Below, in pieces: positions 6,916 through 13,465 of a DNA stretch of 19,038 bases. Position 1 is the stretch's first letter, and every line of letters begins with the position of its first letter. Below the pieces are notes generated by a model. That model was not told the origin of the DNA. It saw only the letters and a program-made list of their open reading frames with translations, and made no database searches. The stretch is from CAZSCF01 sp964547585 (lineage in GTDB: Bacteria > Patescibacteriota > Minisyncoccia > Moranbacterales > UBA2206). The stretch is taken from assembly GCA_964547585.1 (NCBI GenBank), contig CAZJOI010000014.1, forward strand, positions 1-19,038. Direction: 5' to 3'. The translations under genes and the position numbers were made by a program.

Positions 6916-8031
6916 TTATTTTTTCTTCAAATTTTCCTTCACCCCTTTAAGGGCTAGCCCGATAGCAACAGAAAAGCATGCCTTGAATTCATTTATCTTT
7001 GGATCTAATGCTCTTAGGTATTCTATTCGACTAAAAGGATTTCCGACCATTGTTCTTATCCCGAGAGAATTTTGAAAATAATCCACGAGACCCTTAAGGT
7101 CGGCCGTTCCCCCAGAAAGAATCACGTTGTCTATTTTGCTTTTCCCAATACTTTTATAATAAGCCTCGATAACTCTTTTGATTTCGCTAACAATAACTTC
7201 CATAGAAGGAAAAGTTACCCCAGATTCTTTGGCAAAAAAATTTTCACCCTTAATCTTCAGATTTTCCGCCCTTGATTCTTCGATGTTAAGGCTTCTTGCT
7301 ATGGCTCTGGTAATGTCTATGCCTCCTGAGTATATATTTCTATTCACTTTTATTACACCCTTTTCAGCCAAAATTATATTACAAACCTTTGCCCCGATAT
7401 CAACAATAATAAAGTTTCCCTGATCATTACCGATCAATGATCTGGCTATAGAAAAACCTTCTACTTCTATGGACTTCAGTTTCAGGCCAACCTCCTGAGC
7501 TAATTTTTCATATTTTTCTACTTTATCCCTAGGTGCTGCTACCAACAAGACTTGAATCTTCTTTGGGGATACAGAAGTTTTTTGCTGAGAATTAGCATCG
7601 ATATCCTTTTCCAATTCCTCTTTTGGGACATTGTCTATTTTTGATTTTTCTGAATTAACTTCTCCGACTATATCCCAACTCAAAACAACCTCTTCCAATG
7701 GAACAGGAACATACTTATGCGCTTCAAATTTTATGGCCTGATCCAGATCCTCTTTTTCCATTTCGGGAAGCTCAAGAAGAGTAATGAGAGAGCCGGATGA
7801 AGAAATAGAAACATAGGTATCCTTAGCCTTAAATTTACCCTCTTGAAGTATTTTTGATATATATCTTTCCCATAAAACCAAAGAGTCATTATTTTTAATC
7901 GATTCATTCAGATAAACCCAGCCATAATTAGATAAAATGGGCTTATTGCCATCCGACTCTAGCTCAACTATTTTTATTGATGATGTTCCAATATCAATAC
8001 CCAAGAAATATTTTTTTCCAAATCCAAACAT
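6916..8031 (-). CDS. pilM: Type IV pilus assembly ATPase-like protein PilM
   Basis: A 371-residue actin/FtsA-fold protein, first gene of the pilus operon. The N-terminal phosphate-1 loop GIDIGTSSIKIVEL (about 12-25) is diagnostic, as is the PilM start FGFGKK. A second nucleotide loop IIVDIGAK (about residue 210) and the adenosine motif VILSGGTADLKG (about 305) complete the fold. PilM forms a cytoplasmic ring bound to the PilN N-terminus and communicates with PilB and PilT. A hydrophilic insertion rich in Lys, Glu and Ser (about 127-163) interrupts the region after WDIVGE. The C-terminus is Lys-rich. It diverges from clpC across a 252-bp region. Confidence 0.93.
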   Translation of the reverse strand: MFGFGKKYFLGIDIGTSSIKIVELESDGNKPILSNYGWVYLNESIKNNDSLVLWERYISKILQEGKFKAKDTYVSISSSGSLITLLELPEMEKEDLDQAIKFEAHKYVPVPLEEVVLSWDIVGEVNSEKSKIDNVPKEELEKDIDANSQQKTSVSPKKIQVLLVAAPRDKVEKYEKLAQEVGLKLKSIEVEGFSIARSLIGNDQGNFIIVDIGAKVCNIILAEKGVIKVNRNIYSGGIDITRAIARSLNIEESRAENLKIKGENFFAKESGVTFPSMEVIVSEIKRVIEAYYKSIGKSKIDNVILSGGTADLKGLVDYFQNSLGIRTMVGNPFSRIEYLRALDPKINEFKACFSVAIGLALKGVKENLKKK

Positions 8032-8088
8032 TTTTGTTTTTATTTAATAAAGATAATAATTTTAAAAGCGTCTTCTTCCTTAGTTTTA

Positions 8089-8097
8089 AATATAACA
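8089..8097 (-). promoter_or_regulatory. Candidate extended -10 element for the pilM operon
   Basis: TGTTATATT on the minus strand lies about 58 bases before the pilM ATG. There is no clear -35. It is the best promoter-like sequence ahead of the pilus operon, but weak. Confidence 0.35.
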
Positions 8098-8117
8098 CAT
8101 TTTTTAAAAACACGCTA

Positions 8118-8136
8118 TGGATAAAAGTTATCCACA
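8118..8136. promoter_or_regulatory. Consensus DnaA box in a short inverted repeat
   Basis: TTATCCACA (8128-8136) is a perfect DnaA box. A one-mismatch box in the opposite orientation (TATGGATAA, 8116-8124) abuts it, so that TGGATAA-AAG-TTATCCA forms a 7-bp inverted repeat. It lies between pilM and clpC, away from any visible replication gene. It could be a DnaA titration or regulatory site. Confidence 0.5.
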
Positions 8137-8172
8137 CCCGCCCGCATCGCTACGCGAAGCGTTGCGGGCGGG
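8137..8172. repeat. GC-rich palindrome, REP-like copy 1
   Basis: CCCGCCCGCA (8137-8146) pairs perfectly with TGCGGGCGGG (8163-8172). Past a T-T mismatch, CGCT (8148-8151) pairs with AGCG (8158-8161) around loop ACGCGA. It stands out strongly from the AT-rich surroundings. The CGCT/AGCG core and the G/C outer stem recur at 17234-17265 and 17608-17647. Confidence 0.7.
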
Positions 8173-8243
8173 GCCCAAAATTTCATTTTACGTGGCACAA
8201 ACCATTCGCCATTCATTAACTTTCTTATTTTTTGAAAATGAGT

Positions 8244-8276
8244 TATAATTATTGGTACTTATTATCAATAATTATA
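8244..8276. promoter_or_regulatory. Perfect 11-11-11 inverted repeat over the clpC -10 box
   Basis: TATAATTATTG (8244-8254), an 11-base spacer, then CAATAATTATA (8266-8276), with no mismatch. The first six bases are a perfect TATAAT placed for a start near 8256, and the right arm ends seven bases before the clpC ATG. The symmetry, about two helical turns, suits a dimeric repressor that would block the promoter. It could also fold in the mRNA over the start region. It is not the CIRCE or the CtsR heptad-repeat sequence. No clear -35 was found. Confidence 0.6.
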
Positions 8277-8283
8277 AAATTTT

Positions 8284-10776
8284 ATGTTAGATAAAGATTC
8301 TATTGGCTATCAAAAAGCTTTACAGAAATTAACCAACCACGCTAAAAGCTCACTAAAAAAATCCGAGCTCCTAGCCAGAGAATTTGGCGAAATTGAAATC
8401 AGAAATATTCATATTCTTTTTGCCGTTTTTATGGAGAAAGGTAGCCTAGGCAAAAATATTCTTTCGGACTTAGACCTTAAGAATGCAAGTTTTTTGCCTA
8501 TCTTAAGAGAGACTGTGCCAATTCAAGATGTTCAGAAAATTAAAGCACCTTTTTTTTCGAAAGAATTGAAAAGAACCATCGTGAGAGCCTTCGCTATGGC
8601 TAAAGACCTTAATTATCCCTACGTTGGCACTGAACATTTGGTTTATGCCATCATAAACTCCCCCGACCCAGCCACAAAAAAAATGCTAATTAAATCAAAA
8701 ACTAAAAATTTACTAAAATCTCTGAATTCGGCGTCTGATCTCGCAAACATGACCGGTCTTTCGCGTATTCCAGGCTTACCCGAAGCACTCTTCACTAAAA
8801 CCAGAACTGGGAAAACTTCTGCTACGCCTTTTATTGATAAATTTTGCCTGAACATAAACGAAGCAGTGAAAAAGAAAGATGAAATCATTATCGGCAGAAA
8901 AAAGGAACTGGAAAGAATGATTAATATCTTAGGCAGAAAGAATAAAAATAACCCGCTTCTCTTGGGCGAACCCGGAGTTGGTAAAACAGCTTTGGTTGAA
9001 GGTCTGGCTAGGCTTCTTAATTCCAGCGAAGTACCTACTTTTCTCTACAATAAAAAAATAATGAGCTTGGATATTGCCGGACTCATTGCTGGAACAAGCT
9101 TTCGGGGAGAATTTGAATCACGCCTCAAAGAAATAATAAAAGAAGCTAGCCTCAATAAAAATATCATTATTTTTATTGACGAATTACACACCATAATCGG
9201 CGCTGGCAATATCAGTGGCGGCCTAGATTTGGCCAATATAATTAAGCCAACTCTCACGCGTGGCGAGATTCAATTGATTGGTGCCACTACATCTTCCGAA
9301 TACAAAAAACATATCGAAAAGGATGCGGCGCTTGAACGCAGATTTCAGCCAGTTCAAATCAAAGAATCAACTCCGGAGGAAACTACTAACATTCTTTTGG
9401 GAATCAAAAAAAATTATGAAAAATTTCATAATGTCGTAATCTCTAACAATGCTATCTTCCTGACTGTTGAATTGAGTGCTCAATATATCCAAAACCGCTT
9501 CTTGCCCGATAAGGCCATTGATACCTTGGATGAAACGGCTTCTAATGTCAGATCCAAGAAAAATATTTCCGATTTTATGAAAGAAATTCAGGACACAGAA
9601 AATCAAAAAAAATCATTACTAGAAGAAAAAGAAAGGTTCGTTCTGGAAGAAAAATATGAAAAAGCCATTGAAATAAAAAATCGAGAGAAAGAACTGGATA
9701 AAAAACTAGCCGAATTACAAACCAAACAAGCTCGAATTGAAAAAGATCACCCAATTGAAATCCAAGCGAAGGATATTTTGGAAACTATCTCAAAAATATC
9801 CGGCATTCCTGTTTCCAAGCTTTCCCAAGAAAAAAGTTTAAAAATAAAAAACATTAGAAATGTTCTTTCCTCTCAGATAATCGGACAAGAGGAATCAATC
9901 GGAAAGCTCACTGACGTTCTTTTTCGTTCCCAATCAGGCATTTCTTCCCCGGATCGTCCCCTTGGATCTTTCATTTTTTTGGGTCCAACAGGAGTCGGTA
10001 AAACTTTGACCGCTAAAATTTTGGCTAAAGAATTTTTTGGAAAAGATGGCTCTCTGATTAAAATTGATATGAGTGAGCTAATGGAAAGACATAGTGTTTC
10101 ATCTCTGATTGGATCTCCAGCAGGATATATTGGCTATGGGGAGGGCGGAAACCTCACGGAAAAAGTTCGTCACAACCCATACTCAGTTATTCTTTTTGAT
10201 GAAATAGAAAAAGCCCATCCGGATGTTTTCAATATCCTGCTTCAAATTTTGGAGGATGGAATTCTCACGGATGCCGAAGGCACCAAAGTAAGTTTCAAAA
10301 ACACTATCGTCATAATGACTTCCAACATTGGCACGGACGATTTTACCAATGCTTCTGCAAAAATTGGTTTTGAAAAAGAAGATAAACAAAAAGAAATTTC
10401 CAAGCAGTTTGATAAAATAAAAGCAACTGTTCTTAGCGAACTGAAAACAAAGATGAAGCCAGAATTGCTTAATCGCCTGGACTATGTTCTGGTTTTTAAT
10501 GCTCTGGGAAGGAAGGAAATAGAAAAGATAGCTGTTTTGGAGCTGACCAAGCTTTCCGAGCGCATGAACAAGCAAAAAATATCACTGACTTTTGATAAAA
10601 AGGCAGTCAACTTTCTAGCGGAAAGAAGTTTAGCGAAAAATCAAGGTGCCAGACTTATCAGAAAAAATATTCAGGATCTGGTTGAAAATAAAATCGCAGA
10701 AATGATTGTCTATGAGAAAGTAAAGAATAACAAAGTTAGTTTGAATATTATTAACAAGAAGCTGGTTATAAGATAG
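8284..10776 (+). CDS. clpC: ClpC-type AAA+ protein unfoldase
   Basis: An 830-residue double-ring AAA+ unfoldase. A Clp N domain (about 1-150) precedes the first AAA+ module with Walker A GEPGVGKT (228-235) and Walker B FIDE (297-300). A short middle region with a UVR-like helix (EEKYEKAIEIKNREKEL, about 455-475) replaces the long ClpB coiled coil, which favours ClpC. The second module has Walker A GPTGVGKT (567-574), Walker B ending at Asp639-Glu640 and a ClpB-D2-small-like C-terminus. An IGF tripeptide at 694-696 matches the ClpP-binding loop, so this enzyme probably feeds ClpP, which is not in the window. No Shine-Dalgarno is seen; the start is supported by alignment with Clp N domains and the promoter just upstream. 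Confidence 0.94.
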   Translation: MLDKDSIGYQKALQKLTNHAKSSLKKSELLAREFGEIEIRNIHILFAVFMEKGSLGKNILSDLDLKNASFLPILRETVPIQDVQKIKAPFFSKELKRTIVRAFAMAKDLNYPYVGTEHLVYAIINSPDPATKKMLIKSKTKNLLKSLNSASDLANMTGLSRIPGLPEALFTKTRTGKTSATPFIDKFCLNINEAVKKKDEIIIGRKKELERMINILGRKNKNNPLLLGEPGVGKTALVEGLARLLNSSEVPTFLYNKKIMSLDIAGLIAGTSFRGEFESRLKEIIKEASLNKNIIIFIDELHTIIGAGNISGGLDLANIIKPTLTRGEIQLIGATTSSEYKKHIEKDAALERRFQPVQIKESTPEETTNILLGIKKNYEKFHNVVISNNAIFLTVELSAQYIQNRFLPDKAIDTLDETASNVRSKKNISDFMKEIQDTENQKKSLLEEKERFVLEEKYEKAIEIKNREKELDKKLAELQTKQARIEKDHPIEIQAKDILETISKISGIPVSKLSQEKSLKIKNIRNVLSSQIIGQEESIGKLTDVLFRSQSGISSPDRPLGSFIFLGPTGVGKTLTAKILAKEFFGKDGSLIKIDMSELMERHSVSSLIGSPAGYIGYGEGGNLTEKVRHNPYSVILFDEIEKAHPDVFNILLQILEDGILTDAEGTKVSFKNTIVIMTSNIGTDDFTNASAKIGFEKEDKQKEISKQFDKIKATVLSELKTKMKPELLNRLDYVLVFNALGRKEIEKIAVLELTKLSERMNKQKISLTFDKKAVNFLAERSLAKNQGARLIRKNIQDLVENKIAEMIVYEKVKNNKVSLNIINKKLVIR

Positions 10777-10786
10777 ATTTCTAAGT

Positions 10787-10881
10787 CCTAATTTCTAATT
10801 GCTCTAATTAAATCCCAATTCCCCCACAATCAATTTAGGGATACTAAAAATTTAGACATTTGATATTAGTTAGAAATTAGG
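10787..10881. repeat. Inverted AT-rich repeat between clpC and comF
   Basis: CCTAATTTCTAA (10787-10798) is the exact reverse complement of 10870-10881, and AATTTCTAAT (10790-10799) is complementary to 10892-10901. The 124-bp gap is largely built from TTAGAAATT-type words. It contains no T-run terminator. It may be a decayed mobile or simple repeat, or an mRNA structure after clpC. Confidence 0.5.
10822..10844. repeat. Dispersed intergenic motif, copy 2 (clpC-comF gap)
   Basis: CCCCACAA, eight bases, GGGATAC. It matches the copy at 5350-5373 in both words and nearly in spacing. Confidence 0.4.
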
Positions 10882-10900
10882 TCAATTAGACATTAGAAAT

Positions 10901-11683
10901 TTGAGCATCTTACAAAAGACAAAAAGAATAATATTAGATACTTTATTCCCCATCAATTGCCTATCTTGCGGCTATGACAATTTTTGGCTTTGCGATGAAT
11001 GTCTGCAAAAAATGGTTATTCTGGATTTTCAACTTTGTCCAAGTTGCGAAAGATTTATCACTGATCAAGGAAAAATTTGTTCTGATTGCAAAAAGAACAG
11101 CCGCAAAGATCCTTTTCATCTCAATGCTCTGATTGTGGCCACAAAATATGACGAAAATAATATTGCAAAATTAATTCATAATTTCAAGTATAATTTCATC
11201 CGTGATCTTTCTGCACCCCTAGGAGAAGTCTTGGCCAAAAGCATTCTTAAAAGCGATATTTCTCTGCCTGATTTTATTGTCCCAATCCCACTTCATCCGA
11301 GACGTCTCCGCTGGAGAGGCTTCAATCAATCAGAACTTTTAGCAAATTTTGTCAGTCAAAAACTGACTCCAGGATTCGAGATTCCCATAATCAATAATCT
11401 CTTAATCAGAAAACGATATACTCCTCCCCAAATGAAAATCAAGGGCTATTCTGATCGCAAAATCAATGTTCAAAATTCTTTTGCCCCAAATCAGGAATTT
11501 TTGGGAACAATCAAGGGTAAAAAGATTTTGCTTATTGATGATGTCGCCACCACTGCCTCAACCCTTTCGGAATGCGCCAAAGTCCTGAAAGCCAGTGGTG
11601 CCAGCAAGGTTTTTGCCGCCGTTATTGCTCGACAGGAAATTAAAAGAAAGATTGAAAAACAACCAATTTGTGATAAAATATAG
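10901..11683 (+). CDS. comF: ComF family competence phosphoribosyltransferase-like protein
   Basis: A 260-residue ComF protein. Four CxxC pairs (Cys20/23, 31/34, 46/49, 60/63) form N-terminal zinc-binding sites. The phosphoribosyltransferase domain follows, with DFIVPIPLH (about 124), RGFNQSELLA (139-148) and the PRPP loop ILLIDDVATTAST (209-221). ComF is needed for natural transformation in several bacteria and acts in the cytoplasm on incoming single-stranded DNA. The start codon must be TTG at 10901, since no ATG lies in frame before the first zinc pair and homologues begin close to this point. No Shine-Dalgarno is evident. The link to the pilus cluster 3 kb away supports a DNA uptake role. 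Confidence 0.9.
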   Translation: MSILQKTKRIILDTLFPINCLSCGYDNFWLCDECLQKMVILDFQLCPSCERFITDQGKICSDCKKNSRKDPFHLNALIVATKYDENNIAKLIHNFKYNFIRDLSAPLGEVLAKSILKSDISLPDFIVPIPLHPRRLRWRGFNQSELLANFVSQKLTPGFEIPIINNLLIRKRYTPPQMKIKGYSDRKINVQNSFAPNQEFLGTIKGKKILLIDDVATTASTLSECAKVLKASGASKVFAAVIARQEIKRKIEKQPICDKI

Positions 11684-11710
11684 TTAGCTTTAAAAAATAA
11701 AATTAACCCG

Positions 11711-12178
11711 ATGAACAGCGAGATAGTTGAAAAAATAGTAAAAAAAATAAGAAAAGAGCTCCAGCAAACTGGAGAATATGGCAAAAAACATTCTGGAGAT
11801 TATTATTCATCTTTTTGGAATAAAAAATTGGATGCAATATTTAATGAATGCAAAATTCACATATGTGAAAGAAGAAAAATAGGCAATGCTGTCATACAAA
11901 AAATCAATGAAGAAATTGAAAAAAATAAAGAATTAAATCAAGAAAAAAAACCAGAAATAATAATCGACGAAGAAAAAATCAGAAAGGAAAGTGAGAGAGC
12001 AGTTCCAGCGGAAATAGGTGACATATCCGGAAATGATCTCTATGAACGCACCGATGGTCAATGTGGATTCAAATCAAAACCATCTCATGAATTTTCAGGA
12101 GAGAATCATTCAAAAGAAACCCCGTCCGAAAATGGCAGCAAAAGCCACAACCTCTTTCCTCCTGGAGGCCTTCGATAA
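11711..12178 (+). CDS. Hydrophilic hypothetical protein
   Basis: A 155-residue protein of no recognised family. It is rich in Lys and Glu; the first 100 residues are probably helical, with a likely coiled coil around 60-105, and the last 50 are low-complexity and rich in Ser, Gly and His, probably disordered. There is no signal peptide or membrane segment. It begins 27 bases after comF on the same strand and ends just before a good terminator, so it is probably the last gene of the comF transcript. Codon use looks like its neighbours. The function is unknown. Confidence 0.7.
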   Translation: MNSEIVEKIVKKIRKELQQTGEYGKKHSGDYYSSFWNKKLDAIFNECKIHICERRKIGNAVIQKINEEIEKNKELNQEKKPEIIIDEEKIRKESERAVPAEIGDISGNDLYERTDGQCGFKSKPSHEFSGENHSKETPSENGSKSHNLFPPGGLR

Positions 12179-12206
12179 TTAAAAATTTTCAAAACCCAGC
12201 CAAAAC

Positions 12207-12231
12207 AAAAGGGAGCCCTGCTCCCTTTTTT
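12207..12231 (+). terminator. Rho-independent terminator of the comF transcript
   Basis: GGGAGC (12211-12216) pairs with GCTCCC (12220-12225) around loop CCT, extended by AAAA/TTTT. Six T follow the stem on the plus strand. Confidence 0.9.
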
Positions 12232-12251
12232 AATGTTCCTGCAGTACTATA

Positions 12252-12632
12252 CTATTTTTTCTTAGCCTTTTTGGTAATTTTAGTTTTTCCCTTGGCTTTT
12301 TTTTCAACTTCTGCCTTGATTCCTTTCCAATGGGATTTCATTTCTTTGCCAAAGGCTTCCACGTCCTTAGCATCAATGTTTTTTACCTTCTTGTATCCCG
12401 CCTTTACCTCATCCACAATTTTGTTATAGGCCTTTTCGTTAATATCTTGCAACATTTCCATCTTCTCCAAGACTTCTCCTTTGGCTTTCAGCGTCCAACC
12501 CTTGATTTGCTTTCTGGCCTTCGCCCCTTTTTTTGTTCCAAAAAGAAAATAGGTTCCGGCAGCTGCCACAGCCAAAGCAGCCAATCCTGCCCCAACAGCA
12601 ACTTTCCCGCCCGTGCTCATTTTTTTTTGCAT
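12252..12632 (-). CDS. YtxH-like small membrane protein
   Basis: A 126-residue protein with an Ala/Gly-rich membrane helix (about 10-32), then GTKKGAKARKQIKGW and a long Lys-rich amphipathic helical tail. This is the layout of YtxH-domain proteins, anchored by one helix with the tail probably in the cytoplasm. YtxH proteins are linked to general stress in Bacillus; their biochemical role is unknown. An alternative start at Met5 (12620) is possible, and neither start has a Shine-Dalgarno. It is converging with the comF transcript, about 20 bases past its terminator. Confidence 0.75.
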   Translation of the reverse strand: MQKKMSTGGKVAVGAGLAALAVAAAGTYFLFGTKKGAKARKQIKGWTLKAKGEVLEKMEMLQDINEKAYNKIVDEVKAGYKKVKNIDAKDVEAFGKEMKSHWKGIKAEVEKKAKGKTKITKKAKKK

Positions 12633-12671
12633 AAGTTTTTCTTAAATTAATTAACTTTTTTCTTAAATACT

Positions 12672-12705
12672 TAGATTAAATTTTTAAAATTAAAAATTTA
12701 ATCTA
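12672..12705. repeat. Perfect AT-rich palindrome between two small membrane protein genes
   Basis: A 15-bp perfect stem (12672-12686 with 12691-12705) closes a four-base loop. Only two pairs on each side are G-C-containing, so it is not a typical terminator. On the minus strand it lies about 30 bases after the stop of the 87-residue gene and 40 before the YtxH-like gene. It could be an operator or a weak transcript boundary. Confidence 0.6.
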
Positions 12706-12736
12706 GTTGTAACAATATTAATAAAAAAATGAACTA

Positions 12737-13000
12737 TCACTTTTTTCTTTTCTTGGAAAATAGTCCGAACATTCTTCCAATAGCAGCCAAGCCCGCACCT
12801 TCTTCTTCTATTTTTTCGCGCACTTTTTTTACATCCTCAATGATCTCGCCGCCTTCCGTTTTAACCTTTTTGGATATTTCCTTCATATCACGCAGAATAA
12901 GAACAAAGTAAGTTCCCGCCACAGCCAAGAAGATTGTCAAAAGAACTACAAAAATAGCTGTCACAAAAAAGAAAATATCTGCATGGATTAGGGTTATCAT
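12737..13000 (-). CDS. Small single-pass membrane protein, hypothetical
   Basis: An 87-residue protein with one strong membrane helix (about 8-35) followed by a charged amphipathic helix (36-70) and a basic end KKRKK. The layout resembles small DUF948-like or phage-shock-like accessory proteins, but no family is recognised with certainty. It is the only gene in the window seen to end in TGA. The next gene on the same strand is the YtxH-like protein of similar architecture, so the pair may act together at the envelope. Confidence 0.65.
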   Translation of the reverse strand: MITLIHADIFFFVTAIFVVLLTIFLAVAGTYFVLILRDMKEISKKVKTEGGEIIEDVKKVREKIEEEGAGLAAIGRMFGLFSKKRKK

Positions 13001-13059
13001 AATGTTAATTTTAAATTTAAAATTTTAATTGAAATATTAATTTTTTAATTAGATTTTAA
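13001..13059. repeat. AT-only repeat downstream of the four-helix-bundle gene
   Basis: The sequence is made almost entirely of A and T in words such as TTTAAATTTAAAATTTTAA. It resembles the other flank of the four-helix-bundle gene at 13420-13465. Confidence 0.5.
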
Positions 13060-13419
13060 TTATTTTTCTTTATTGATTGTAATGATAATTTTAGAAAAAA
13101 TCAAAGTAAATTCCTGTACTTCTTGCCAAAATTTTCTACATGCATTCTTTTTCTCAGGATTAGACTTAGCAATTAATTGCAGCCAATATTTGGTCTCTCT
13201 GGCTTCTTTTTTGCATATACATATTTTATTCTTGAAATCTCTTTTCGATGCAGCCCCATTAGCTTCAAAATAATTTGCACCTATACTTGTTGCAGACTTT
13301 ACTAATTGATTAATTAGCGGCGTATTTATCGTGTCTTTTTTTATATTTTTCAAAAATACTATAATATCCTCGCTAAATCTTGTGGTTCTGTTTTCTAAAT
13401 CATACTTTGCATTTGTCAT
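13060..13419 (-). CDS. Four-helix-bundle protein (23S rRNA intervening-sequence / S23 family)
   Basis: A 119-residue, largely helical protein of the family first seen encoded in 23S rRNA intervening sequences and related to the Avd accessory protein of diversity-generating retroelements. Recognisable parts are FSEDIIVFLKNI, the central NQLVKSATSIGANYFEANGA (about 38-57), and KNKICICKKEARETKYWLQL. The family forms pentameric rings; in its common free-standing form the role is unknown. No reverse transcriptase or template repeat is near, so this is not a diversity-generating element. It is flanked on both sides by AAATTTAAAATTT-type repeats, suggesting an inserted unit. The four Cys/Lys-rich positions in KNKICICKK are unusual but not diagnostic. 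Confidence 0.88.
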   Translation of the reverse strand: MTNAKYDLENRTTRFSEDIIVFLKNIKKDTINTPLINQLVKSATSIGANYFEANGAASKRDFKNKICICKKEARETKYWLQLIAKSNPEKKNACRKFWQEVQEFTLIFSKIIITINKEK

Positions 13420-13465
13420 TTTTAAATTTGAATTTGATTTAAAATTTAGAATTTAAAACTTAAAA
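13420..13465. repeat. AT-rich repeat between hydA and the four-helix-bundle gene
   Basis: Overlapping words of the type TTTAAAATTTAGAATTTAAA. It mirrors the AT block at 13001-13059 on the other side of the gene. Confidence 0.5.

Noticed and set aside
8244..8276. CIRCE or CtsR operator for clpC
   Set aside because: The arms do not match TTAGCACTC/GAGTGCTAA, and there is no GGTCAAA heptad tandem.
8032..8283. Replication origin
   Set aside because: Only one good DnaA box pair and no dnaA, dnaN, gyrase or rpmH gene nearby.
10183..10575. Minus-strand open frame of 130 codons inside clpC
   Set aside because: It is antisense to the second AAA+ module; the Lys/Phe-rich product is what the reverse of Lys/Glu-rich coding gives.
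13060..13419. Avd protein of a diversity-generating retroelement
   Set aside because: No reverse transcriptase, template repeat or variable target gene is in the window; the free-standing family form is more likely.
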